The notes under the pieces were generated by a model. It saw nothing but the letters and a program-made list of their open reading frames with translations, was not told the origin of the DNA and did no database searches. From Candidatus Geothrix skivensis (GTDB taxonomy: Bacteria > Acidobacteriota > Holophagae > Holophagales > Holophagaceae), in assembly GCA_016721195.1 (NCBI GenBank), contig JADKIO010000005.1:370001-434000 (forward strand): a stretch of 64,000 nucleotides of DNA, given 5' to 3'. This document shows, piece after piece, positions 51,760-60,026 of this stretch; the first letter of the stretch is position 1, and every line of letters starts with the position of its first letter. The position numbers were made by a program, and so were the translations under genes.

Positions 51760-52551
51760 ATGATGCCCACCACCCTCCGCGCCATCATGGCCGCCCTCCG
51801 CCATCCGGAGACCGGCTGCCCCTGGGACCTTAAGCAGGACCACCAGAGCCTGGCCCGTTACCTGCGGGAGGAGGCCGCCGAAGTGCTGGAAGCCCTGGCG
51901 GCTCACAAGCCTTTCGATGAAACCACCGAGGCCCACCTCTGCGAGGAGCTGGGAGACCTCTGGCTGCAGATCGCCTTCCACGCCCAACTGGCGGCGGACC
52001 GCGGCGCCTGGGATATCCATGACGTGGAACGAACCGTGGTGGAGAAGCTGGTGCGGCGCCATCCCCATGTGTTCGGCGAAGTCGCCGTGGAGGGCTCCGA
52101 CGAGGTGCTCAGGAACTGGGCGGCCATCAAGCGCGAGGAGAAGGGACTGACCCCGGAGACGGAAACGCGCCTGCTGGAGGGCATGCCTGCCACCTTATCG
52201 CCCATGGACGAGGCCCTGGAGATCGGCCGCCGCTGCGCCAAGGTGGGCTTCGAGTGGCCCGATATGGAGGGGGTCCTCGACAAGGTGAAGGAGGAGATTG
52301 CAGAGCTGCAGGCTGAATCCGATCCCCTGCGGGTGGAAGAGGAGTTTGGCGACGTGCTCTTCAGCCTCATGCAGTGGGCCCGGAAGAAGGGCGTGGATCC
52401 CGACGCGGCCCTGCGGCGTCAGATGCTCCGCTTCAAGGGCCGTTTCCAGGCCGTGGAGGACGATGCCCGGGCCGCTGGCGGCTGGGACCAGCGCGACCTC
52501 GATCAGATGGAGGCCGCCTGGCAGGTGGCGAAGCAGAAAAGGAAACCGTGA
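51760..52551 (+). CDS. mazG: nucleoside triphosphate pyrophosphohydrolase MazG
   Basis: Hydrolyses NTPs/dNTPs to NMP + PPi, a house-cleaning and stress enzyme. 263 residues with two MazG domains. First domain: GCPWDLKQDHQSLARYLREEAAEVLEAL (EExxE metal motif) and ELGDLWLQIAFHAQLA. Second: FEWPDMEGVLDKVKEEIAELQAE and EEFGDVLFSLMQWARKKGVDPDAALR. The longer upstream frame is rejected; translation begins at one of two adjacent ATG codons (51760, 51763). The following gene starts at the stop codon. A broken copy lies 0.9 kb upstream. Confidence 0.95.
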   Translation: MMPTTLRAIMAALRHPETGCPWDLKQDHQSLARYLREEAAEVLEALAAHKPFDETTEAHLCEELGDLWLQIAFHAQLAADRGAWDIHDVERTVVEKLVRRHPHVFGEVAVEGSDEVLRNWAAIKREEKGLTPETETRLLEGMPATLSPMDEALEIGRRCAKVGFEWPDMEGVLDKVKEEIAELQAESDPLRVEEEFGDVLFSLMQWARKKGVDPDAALRRQMLRFKGRFQAVEDDARAAGGWDQRDLDQMEAAWQVAKQKRKP

Positions 52552-53072
52552 TGGCTCTGATGCTGTTGTCCCGACCGGGGTCGCCCCCGACCATCTGGTT
52601 CCTTCTTCTCGTCCCCCTGGTCTTCCTGGGCGCTACCTGGCTCACGAACCATCTTCTGGGGATCTTCGCCATGTACCGGGATTGGCCTGCCGATTCCAGC
52701 GATCCCATCGAGCAGAATGTCGGCTGGCAGCAGGTGGAATTCGGTGCCTTCCGAGGCCACTGCCCCATGTCCATCAAGTTCGGACGGCGCTGCCTGCACC
52801 TCAAGCAGCCTTTCCCCTTCCAGCCGTTCTTCTGGTTGGGACCGGCATCCATTCCCTGGTCTGAGGTGCTGCTGGAGAAAGAGCCGAAGGATTCCTGGTG
52901 GGCCTTCCTCAGTCCAGCCGAATTCCGTCTGGGCGTGGGAGGCCGGATGATGCGATTGCGTGGGAAGGCGGCGAAAACCCTCATGGCGCGGGTGCAGCAA
53001 CTTCAGATGCCGGGGCAGGGGCCTTCCCACATTCCACCCGGGGCGGGACCGGGGGCCATCCGCCCGAGCTGA
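52551..53072 (+). CDS. membrane protein of unknown function downstream of mazG
   Basis: 173 residues. One membrane helix near the N-terminus (TIWFLLLVPLVFLGATWLTNHLL), then a soluble part with FRGHCPMSIKFGRRCLHLKQPFPFQPFFWLGPASIPWSEV and RLGVGGRMMRLRGKAAKTLM, which looks like a PH-like domain wording (IPWSEI... ) seen in small bacterial proteins. No firm family. Its ATG shares a base with the mazG stop (TGATG), so it is co-translated with mazG. Confidence 0.75.
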   Translation: MALMLLSRPGSPPTIWFLLLVPLVFLGATWLTNHLLGIFAMYRDWPADSSDPIEQNVGWQQVEFGAFRGHCPMSIKFGRRCLHLKQPFPFQPFFWLGPASIPWSEVLLEKEPKDSWWAFLSPAEFRLGVGGRMMRLRGKAAKTLMARVQQLQMPGQGPSHIPPGAGPGAIRPS

Positions 53073-53073
53073 C

Positions 53074-54129
53074 CTAGACCGCGTCGGCGATGGCCTTGCC
53101 CAGGTCCGTCGTGCTGGCCTGGCCGCCCATGTCCGGGGTGCGCAGGCCACTCACCAGCACCGTTTCGATGGCCGCCATGACGGAGGCGCCCGCCTCGGGG
53201 CAGCCCAGGTGGTCCAGCATCATGGCGCCGGCCCAGATGGCGCCGATGGGGTTGGCGATGCCCTGGTCGTAGATGTCCGGCGCGGAGCCGTGGACGGGTT
53301 CGAACATGGAGGGGAACTCCCGCTCGGGGTTCAGGTTCGCGCTGGGCGCGATGGCGATGGTGCCGGTGCAGGCGGGGCCCAGGTCCGAGAGGATGTCGCC
53401 GAAGAGGTTGGAACCCACCACCACGTCGAACCAGTGGGGGTTGCGCACGAACTGGGCGCAGAGGATGTCGATGTGGAACTGGTCCACCTTCACGTCGGGA
53501 TAGGCCGCCGCCATGGCCTTCACCCGCTCGTCCCAGTAGGGCATGGTGATGGCAATGCCGTTGGACTTGGTGGCCGAGGTGAGGTGCTTCTTCGGGCGTG
53601 ACTGGGCGATGTCGAAGGCGATCCTCAGGATGCGGTCCACGCCCTGCCGGGTGAACACGCTCTGCTGCATGGCCAGCTCCTGGTCGGTGCCTTCGTAGAG
53701 GCGGCCGCCGATGCTGGAGTACTCGCCCTCGTTGTTCTCGCGCACCACCACCATGTCGATGTCGCCCACCTGCCGGCCCGCCAGGGGGCAGGGCACGCCG
53801 GGCATGAGCTTCACGGGCCGCAGGTTCGCATACTGCTTGAAGCCGCGGCGGATGGGGATGAGCAGGCCCCAGAGCGAGATGTGGTCCGGCACGCCCGGGA
53901 AACCCACGGCGCCGAGGTAGATGGAATCGTGGTGACGGATCTGGTCGAGGCCATCCTCGGGCATCATGCGGCCGCTCTGGAGGTAGGTTTCGCAGCTCCA
54001 TGGGAACTGGTCCCAGTGGAAGCGCAGGCCGTGCTTGGCCGCGGCGGCCTCCAGCACCCGGATGCCCTCGGGCACCACCTCCTTGCCGATGCCATCGCCC
54101 GGGATGACGGCGATCCGGAAGTCGCGCAT
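53074..54129 (-). CDS. tartrate/D-malate dehydrogenase family oxidative decarboxylase
   Basis: 351-residue beta-decarboxylating dehydrogenase of the isocitrate/isopropylmalate family. FRIAVIPGDGIGKEVVPEG, YLGAVGFPGVPDHISLWGLLIPIRRGFKQYANLRP (wording typical of TtuC/DmlA), VVVRENNEGEYSSIGGRLYEGT, Lys-Ser-Asn NAD segment TKSNGI, SNLFGDILSD and FEPVHGSAPDIYDQGIANP are present. Converts D-malate or tartrate to pyruvate or related products using NAD and Mn/Mg. The adjoining dicarboxylate carriers support a C4-acid substrate. Divergent from the DASS carrier by 138 bases; convergent with the mazG operon, one base apart. Confidence 0.88.
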   Translation of the reverse strand: MRDFRIAVIPGDGIGKEVVPEGIRVLEAAAAKHGLRFHWDQFPWSCETYLQSGRMMPEDGLDQIRHHDSIYLGAVGFPGVPDHISLWGLLIPIRRGFKQYANLRPVKLMPGVPCPLAGRQVGDIDMVVVRENNEGEYSSIGGRLYEGTDQELAMQQSVFTRQGVDRILRIAFDIAQSRPKKHLTSATKSNGIAITMPYWDERVKAMAAAYPDVKVDQFHIDILCAQFVRNPHWFDVVVGSNLFGDILSDLGPACTGTIAIAPSANLNPEREFPSMFEPVHGSAPDIYDQGIANPIGAIWAGAMMLDHLGCPEAGASVMAAIETVLVSGLRTPDMGGQASTTDLGKAIADAV

Positions 54130-54267
54130 GGGGATTCTCCTCGGAAGAAACCTTCAAAGGTCGCTGAAGGGAAATGAATGACTCAAAAAAACGAGCTGAT
54201 TCGGCCATTCACAATATCCGACTGACGAGTAGACTTCGCAGCGAAATCCCAACCATGGAGGCTCCCC

Positions 54268-56025
54268 ATGAGCCAAGCATCCGTTTCCGGAACGGCCGCG
54301 GCCGCAGGTCCGTCCGGCTGGCAGGGCGCACGGCCCGGTCCTGCGCTCGCCACGCTCGCCCTTGGCCTGGTGCTGTACTTTGGCCTGCCGCGGCTGGTCC
54401 CGGTGCCGGACGCCAAGCTCTTCGCGGGGCAGCCCGTGGTGGCCAAGCCCGTGCCACCCGCCAAGCCGGCGCCGAAGCCGGAGGCCAAGCCCACCGCACC
54501 TGCCGCAGCCACGCCAGTGGCTCCAGCACCCGCGAAGCCCCTCACCAGGGCACAGCTGGAGGCCAAGGTGGAGGCTGAAACAAAGACCAAGGCCAAGCTA
54601 GAACTCGACGCGAAAGCCAAGGCGGAATCCGAGGCCAAGGTGAAGGCCGAGGCTGAAGCCAAGGCCAGGGTGGAGGCCGAGACCAAACGGAAGGCCGACT
54701 GGGTGAAGGGGCTCCACCTCTTCGCCATCTTCGTGAGCACCATCGTGGGGATCATCCTGAAGGCCCTGCCCATGGGCGCCGTGGCCATGGTCGGCATCGC
54801 GGTCACGGCCCTCAGCGGGACGCTCAGCATCGCCGATTCCATGAGCGGCTTTTCCGATGTGGTGATCTGGCTCATCGTGCTGGCCTTCTTCATCTCCCGG
54901 GGCTTCATCAAGACCGGCCTCGGCGCCCGCATCGCCTACACCTTCATGGCCTTGCTGGGCAAGCGCACGCTGGGCCTCAGCTACGGCCTGGCCGCCACGG
55001 ACCTGGTGCTGGCGCCCGCCATCCCCAGCAACACGGCCCGGGGTGGTGGCATCGTCATGCCCATCATGGCCTCGCTGGCCCGGGCCTACGGCAGCCTTCC
55101 CGGGGAGGCCAGCGCCCGCAAGATGGGCTCGTTCCTCACGCTCACCGCCTACCAGGTGAACTGCGTCACCAGCGCCATGTTCCTCACGGCCATGGCCGCC
55201 AATCCCCTGGCCCAGAAGCTGGCAGGCGACCTCAAGGTGACCATCACCTGGGGTGGCTGGGCCCTGGCGGCCCTGGTGCCGGGCCTGGTGGCCCTGCTGG
55301 TGGTGCCGTTCATCATCTACCGGCTCCATCGCCCCGAGATCACGGAAACCCCAGAAGCCGTGGTGATGGCGAAGGCTCACCTCCGGGACCTCGGCCCCAT
55401 CAAGCGCCAGGAATGGGCCATGCTGGGCGTCTTCGTGCTGCTGCTGGTGCTCTGGATCTTCGCCAAGCAGCTGGGCGAACTGAATCCGACCACTTCCGCC
55501 CTGGCGGGTCTGGGCGTACTGCTGCTGACGGGGGTGCTGAACTGGGAGGACATCAAGAACGAGACCGGCGCCTGGGACACCCTGGTATGGTTCGCGGCCC
55601 TGGTGATGATGGCCAGCTTCCTCAACAAGCTGGGCATGGTGCCCTGGTTCAGCAAGAGCATGGGCGGCATGGTGTCGGGCTATGGCTGGATCGCCGCCTT
55701 CCTGGTGTTGGCGCTGGTCTACTTCTACAGCCACTACTTCTTCGCCAGCAACACGGCTCATGTCGCCTCGATGTACGCGGCCTTCCTGGGTGTTTCCATC
55801 GCCGCTGGCGCCCCGCCGGTGCTGGCGGCCCTGGTGCTGGCCTTCTTCAGCAACCTGTTCGCGGGCATGACCCACTACGGGACGGGTCCAGCGCCCGTGC
55901 TCTTTGGCACGGGGTATGTCGAGGTAGGCACCTGGTGGCGCATGGGGCTCCTCATCAGCTTCGTGAACATCGTCATCTGGGTGGGGCTGGGGGGCCTCTG
56001 GTGGAAGGTCCTCGGGCTTTGGTAG
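54268..56025 (+). CDS. DASS-family dicarboxylate/anion carrier with Ala/Lys-rich insertion
   Basis: Sodium-coupled or exchange carrier for di- or tricarboxylates (CitT/TtdT/SodiT type). 585 residues. The carrier core is complete: LFAIFVSTIVGIILKALPMGAVAMVGI, the SNT motif region PAIPSNTARGGGIVMPI and the second FASNTAHVASMY motif, FAGMTHYGTGPAPVLFGTGYV near the C-terminus. Between the first helix (ALATLALGLVLYFGLP) and the core lies about 87 extra residues (~57-143): a Pro/Ala/Lys segment (KPAPKPEAKPTAP) then a Lys/Glu/Ala coiled coil (KVKAEAEAKARVEAE), not normal for this family. Divergent from the dehydrogenase gene; a terminator follows. Confidence 0.9.
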   Translation: MSQASVSGTAAAAGPSGWQGARPGPALATLALGLVLYFGLPRLVPVPDAKLFAGQPVVAKPVPPAKPAPKPEAKPTAPAAATPVAPAPAKPLTRAQLEAKVEAETKTKAKLELDAKAKAESEAKVKAEAEAKARVEAETKRKADWVKGLHLFAIFVSTIVGIILKALPMGAVAMVGIAVTALSGTLSIADSMSGFSDVVIWLIVLAFFISRGFIKTGLGARIAYTFMALLGKRTLGLSYGLAATDLVLAPAIPSNTARGGGIVMPIMASLARAYGSLPGEASARKMGSFLTLTAYQVNCVTSAMFLTAMAANPLAQKLAGDLKVTITWGGWALAALVPGLVALLVVPFIIYRLHRPEITETPEAVVMAKAHLRDLGPIKRQEWAMLGVFVLLLVLWIFAKQLGELNPTTSALAGLGVLLLTGVLNWEDIKNETGAWDTLVWFAALVMMASFLNKLGMVPWFSKSMGGMVSGYGWIAAFLVLALVYFYSHYFFASNTAHVASMYAAFLGVSIAAGAPPVLAALVLAFFSNLFAGMTHYGTGPAPVLFGTGYVEVGTWWRMGLLISFVNIVIWVGLGGLWWKVLGLW

Positions 56026-56042
56026 CGGCTCACAGGACACGG

Positions 56043-56071
56043 AAAAGCCCCGCCGAAAGGCGGGGCTTTTT
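56043..56071 (+). terminator. terminator between convergent carrier genes
   Basis: 12-bp stem AAAAGCCCCGCC with GGCGGGGCTTTT and a GAAA tetraloop, then further T. Being flanked by A-run and T-run, it can serve both the DASS gene (plus) and the Dcu gene (minus). Confidence 0.92.
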
Positions 56072-56086
56072 GTGTCCGACAGCGCT

Positions 56087-57421
56087 TCAGCCGAGGAGCT
56101 TCGACAGGCCGTAGGCCACCAGCGTGGACGTGCATACGCCGATGAGGCCGGGGAGCATGAAGCTGTGGTTGAGGAGGTACTTTCCGATCCGCGTGGTGCC
56201 GGTGCGGTCCATGTTGATGGCGGCGAGGTCGCTGGGGTAGAAGGCGAAGAAGAAGTAGGCGTAGCTCGCGGGGATGAGGCTCAGCAGCAGGGGCGTGGGC
56301 AGGCCCAGGGCGTAGCCGAAGGGCAGCATGATGGTGAGCGTCGCAGCCTGGCTCTTCACGAAGGCGGACACGCAGAACATGGCGATGGCGAAGGTCCAGG
56401 GGGCGGCCTGCACCATGGTCTTGATGTTGGCGATGAGGTAGCCCTCGTTGGCCTTGATGAAGGTCTCGCTCATCCAGGCGATGCCGAAGATGGAAACGAC
56501 GGCGATCATGCCTGCGATGAAGACGCTTGAGCGGGCGATGTCCGGGGCCTTCACCTTGGTGGCGAAGAGGATGAAGGAGCCGAAGGCCAGCATGATGATC
56601 TGCACCACGGTGGTCATGGGCACGACCTTCCCGTTCACCAGGGGGAGCAGCCCGGGTTTCATGGCGATGAGGATGATGGTCAGCACGCCGGCGAAGAACA
56701 GAGCCACCGAAAGCTTGGCCGAGGTGGGAATCACTTTGCCCAGAGTGGTGACGTCCGCGTCCAGGGCCTTGGCGAACTCGGGGTCCTTCATGCGCTCCAG
56801 GAATTCGGGATCCTTGTCCAGCTCTTTGCCGCGGTTGAAGCTCCAGGCGGCCGCCACCAGCACGCCGATGATGCCCGCGGGCAGGGTGATGCGGATGATG
56901 TCGAAGAGGCCCACGGGATGCCCGTTCTTGGCGGCCATGGCCAGGAAGGTGGTGACGGCGGCCGCCACCGGGCTGGCGGTGATGCCCATCTGGGAGGCCA
57001 CGCTGGAGATGGCCATGGGGCGTTCGGGCCGGATGCGGGTCTTCAGAGCCACGTCGGAAATGACTGGCAGCAGCGCGTACACCGCGTGCCCGGTGCCGAC
57101 ACAGACCGTCAGGAAGAAGGTCGAGAGGGGCGCCAGGATGGTGACGTACTTGGGGTGGGCCCGGAGCAGGCGCTCCGTCAACTGCACCAGGTAGTCGAGG
57201 CCACCCGCCACCTGCAGGGTGGCCGAGGCGGTCACCACGGCCAGGATGATGAGCATGACGTCGATGGGCGGGGTGCCCGGGGCCACGCGGAAGCAGAGCA
57301 CCAGGACGGCCACGCCCAGGCCGCCGATGAGGCCGAGGGCGACGCCGCCCTTCCGGATGCCGATCAGAATGGCGCCCAGCACGAGGATGAATTGGATCCA
57401 GAACATCATGGCGGGGGACAT
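56087..57421 (-). CDS. anaerobic C4-dicarboxylate transporter, DcuA/DcuB family
   Basis: 444-residue membrane protein with about ten to twelve helices. MMFWIQFILVLGAILIGIRKGGVALGLIGGLGVAVLVL, PPIDVMLIILAVVTASATLQVAGGLDYLVQ, VGTGHAVYALLPVISDVA and ERPMAISSVASQMGITASPVAAAVTTF are hallmark Dcu segments. Dcu carriers exchange fumarate, malate or aspartate for succinate during fumarate respiration, which fits an organism able to live without oxygen. ATG 57421 with AGGAG upstream is chosen over a frame to 57490. Convergent with the DASS carrier. Confidence 0.93.
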   Translation of the reverse strand: MSPAMMFWIQFILVLGAILIGIRKGGVALGLIGGLGVAVLVLCFRVAPGTPPIDVMLIILAVVTASATLQVAGGLDYLVQLTERLLRAHPKYVTILAPLSTFFLTVCVGTGHAVYALLPVISDVALKTRIRPERPMAISSVASQMGITASPVAAAVTTFLAMAAKNGHPVGLFDIIRITLPAGIIGVLVAAAWSFNRGKELDKDPEFLERMKDPEFAKALDADVTTLGKVIPTSAKLSVALFFAGVLTIILIAMKPGLLPLVNGKVVPMTTVVQIIMLAFGSFILFATKVKAPDIARSSVFIAGMIAVVSIFGIAWMSETFIKANEGYLIANIKTMVQAAPWTFAIAMFCVSAFVKSQAATLTIMLPFGYALGLPTPLLLSLIPASYAYFFFAFYPSDLAAINMDRTGTTRIGKYLLNHSFMLPGLIGVCTSTLVAYGLSKLLG

Positions 57422-57628
57422 GGTCGGCTCTCCTGTTGTATTGAAACCAAGCCTCGCTTGGCCTGGGACGGGAAATCGTACCAGATGCAAAGGTATTCAA
57501 ACGCACGATCACTTGGTTTTTTTAGTTGTTTAAGGTTGCCGCGGCAGTCCCGGCCAGCGGGCACGAGGCCTTGGCGGCGCTGCAGTCAGCACCCAGCGGA
57601 ACCGGGGTTTCAGAGGTAGGATGGCCTC

Positions 57629-58507
57629 GTGCTGCACCGCCTCATCTACTCCGACTGGGACCATCCGCCTGAATCCATGGCCTTCGAAGCGCCGTACGAG
57701 GAAATCCTCGCCCGGATCAAGGCCCTGCTCCCGGGCATCCTGGCTGGCAAGGACGAGGCCCTGGACTCCCCAGCCACCATGCCTCCGGGCTACTGGGACG
57801 ATTGCATCGCACTCTACCTGCTGACGCCGGCCCTGGTGAACATCTCACTCAATTTCAAGGTGTGCGTGGAGCAGGGTCTGCCTCTGCATCCGACCTACTA
57901 CTTCGAAGTCAGTGAGGCTACCCGGTTCCAGGCCACCTATCCGGCCCACATGATCGAGCGTACGAACGGGTTCTTCATCTCCTCCATCGAGACCGCCCGG
58001 ATGCTCTATGCCCTCGAGCCCGATGCGGTGGAACGGCTGGACCGCTTCATCTGCGACCTGCCGGAGGTCATCTCCGGCTTCATCTACACCAGCACCAAGG
58101 ACAAGTACACCTGGCGGGCCTCGAACCCCGCCAAGATCAAGGATCTGGCGGACTACATCCAGAAACATGTGTCGCCGACCCTGATCGTGGGCGCCGCCCA
58201 CGGCTCCATCCTGTCGGGCCTCATCCTTGCGAACACGCTGAAGGTCCCCCTCTATTTCATCCGTTTCTCCATGTTCAAACGCAATGACGCAGCCCCCATC
58301 ATCGCGCCCAGCGACAGGGCCTTCCTGGAACCCTACAGGGATGGCCCGGTGCTGCTCTTCGACGAGGACGTCGCCAAGGGCACCACGCTCACGAAATTTG
58401 CGGCAACACTCCAGCCCTTCTTCCAGGAGTCCTACACGGCCAGCGTGCTGAGGCACGCCCTGTCGCCCTGCAAGCCCGACTTTGTGGGCCGTTCCTGGCA
58501 CGACTGA
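57629..58507 (+). CDS. phosphoribosyltransferase-fold protein of unknown function
   Basis: 292-residue soluble protein. The C-terminal half resembles type I phosphoribosyltransferases: a strand-helix start TLIVGAAHGSILSGLILANTLKVPLYFIRFSMF and a PRPP-loop-like VLLFDEDVAKGTTLTKFAATLQ (normally DD-hydrophobic-TGxT). The N-terminal half (~150 residues, DWDHPPESMAFEAPYEEILARIKALLPGIL) is unfamiliar. The changed loop may mean another phosphosugar ligand or loss of activity. GTG 57629 is used, preceded by TAGGATGG. Not in an operon. Confidence 0.68.
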   Translation: MLHRLIYSDWDHPPESMAFEAPYEEILARIKALLPGILAGKDEALDSPATMPPGYWDDCIALYLLTPALVNISLNFKVCVEQGLPLHPTYYFEVSEATRFQATYPAHMIERTNGFFISSIETARMLYALEPDAVERLDRFICDLPEVISGFIYTSTKDKYTWRASNPAKIKDLADYIQKHVSPTLIVGAAHGSILSGLILANTLKVPLYFIRFSMFKRNDAAPIIAPSDRAFLEPYRDGPVLLFDEDVAKGTTLTKFAATLQPFFQESYTASVLRHALSPCKPDFVGRSWHD

Positions 58508-58611
58508 CCCGTGGACCTCGACGGAGGAGGGGCGATCCCAGGAAGGTCCTGTTCAGCATTCACCAGCCTTCTGGGCGGCTCACGCTGCGTGGAGCGGCCC
58601 GGCGCGTTAGG

Positions 58612-60000
58612 ATGGCCCCTTCAGGATCGGCCTTGAATCTCCTCCCCTTCCATCTCGTGACGCTGACTCATCCCGACTGGGAGGCGGCCCTGGCCTGCGC
58701 CAGGCGGCTGGGTGAGGATGCCCTCCCGGAGCTGAGGCTGGACCTGTTTCCCGAAGCGGACCCCGAGGCCCTGGTGGATGCCCTGAAGCGCCGCTGCCTG
58801 GTGACCTGCCGGCGCGCTTCCGAGGGGGGACGCTGGCCCGATGACGATGAAGCCGGGCGCATCTCCCGGCTGGTCAAGGCCCTGAAGGGCAAGCCGCACT
58901 GGCTGGATCTGGAGTGGGACCTGCCCATCCCGCCGGAGATCCAGGGGGCCCGCACCCACGTGCGGCTGCTGCGGTCCATCCATGTGCGCCCCGGCTGCTT
59001 CGACCTGGAAGCGCGGCTGCGGGACCTACCCGATGGGGAGGCCTTCAAGTGGGTGGGCTGGGCCGGGCGTCTGGGCGACAACGGCCGCCTGCGGGCACCC
59101 ATGCGTTGGGCCAGAGACCACGGCCTCCATCTATCGGCCTTCCTCATGGGCCCCAAGGGACTGCCCAGCCGGGCCCTGCAGGCAGTCTGGGGTGGGGCCT
59201 TCACCTACGCCGCCCCCGATGACGGCCCCCCGGCCGCGCCGGGCCAGCTGCCCCTGGCGACCCTGCGGACCTGGCGGGCTGCCAAACTTCATCCGGGCCA
59301 TGGCCTCTGCGGCGTCCTGGGCGATCCGGTCCTGCACTCTCGGGGGCCGGCCTTCCACAACCCCCGCTTCCAATACGCTCTCAAGGATCTGGTCTACCTG
59401 CCGCTGCCCTGCGGCGAAGCGAGCGAGGCCCTGGAAGCGATGGACGCCCTCGACCTCCTGGGCCTCAGCATCACCGCGCCGCTGAAGCTGACCCTGCCCG
59501 CGGCGCTGGGGCTGCAAGGCCCCCTGAACACCCTCTGGCGGCGGAAGGTGGGCGACACCTGGCAGGGGGCGAACACGGATGCCGAGGCATTCTCAGAGGC
59601 CTTGTCCCGCCTCGCCCCGGGGCCGGTGCTGCTGTTCGGGGAAGGCGGCGTGGCCGGCACCAGCCGCGCCGAACTGGAAGCGACCGGCCGGTCCGTGCTC
59701 CAAGCATCCCGGCGCACTCCGGCGACGGTGGCCCAGGTGGCCGCCCTGGCCCCCGTGGGCATTGTCCAGGCCACCAGCCTGGGCATGCTGCCGGAGGATC
59801 CGGCCCCCTTCCCGGACCTGCTGGCGGCGGCCCGGCCCAGCGCCCGCTGGGCCCTGGAATGGATCTACAAGGAAGACACCGCCTTCGCCCTGTGGGCCCG
59901 GGAGGTGGGCCTGCAGCTCGTGGAAGGAGGGGCCCTCTTCGAGGCCCAGGCCGAGGCCCAGAGCCGGCGGTTCATCGAGAGGTGCGGTGGCATCCCTTGA
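58612..60000 (+). CDS. aroDE: bifunctional 3-dehydroquinate dehydratase / shikimate dehydrogenase
   Basis: Catalyses steps three and four of the shikimate pathway. 462 residues. N-terminal type I dehydroquinase (~1-215): ELRLDLFPE, LVTCRRASEGGRW, LDLEWD, the His of RSIHV, the Schiff-base Lys in EAFKWVGWAG and GPKGLPSRAL. C-terminal shikimate dehydrogenase (~230-462): GVLGDPVLHSRGPAFHN (shikimate site), LSITAPLKLTLPAAL with the catalytic Lys, NTDAEAF, and the nucleotide loop FGEGGVAGTSRAEL. This AroD-AroE order is that of plants and some bacteria. HSRGP replaces the commoner HSxSP. Followed by the regulator gene after 26 bases. Confidence 0.92.
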   Translation: MAPSGSALNLLPFHLVTLTHPDWEAALACARRLGEDALPELRLDLFPEADPEALVDALKRRCLVTCRRASEGGRWPDDDEAGRISRLVKALKGKPHWLDLEWDLPIPPEIQGARTHVRLLRSIHVRPGCFDLEARLRDLPDGEAFKWVGWAGRLGDNGRLRAPMRWARDHGLHLSAFLMGPKGLPSRALQAVWGGAFTYAAPDDGPPAAPGQLPLATLRTWRAAKLHPGHGLCGVLGDPVLHSRGPAFHNPRFQYALKDLVYLPLPCGEASEALEAMDALDLLGLSITAPLKLTLPAALGLQGPLNTLWRRKVGDTWQGANTDAEAFSEALSRLAPGPVLLFGEGGVAGTSRAELEATGRSVLQASRRTPATVAQVAALAPVGIVQATSLGMLPEDPAPFPDLLAAARPSARWALEWIYKEDTAFALWAREVGLQLVEGGALFEAQAEAQSRRFIERCGGIP

Positions 60001-60026
60001 GTGCCGATAGCTGCTAATTTCAACCC

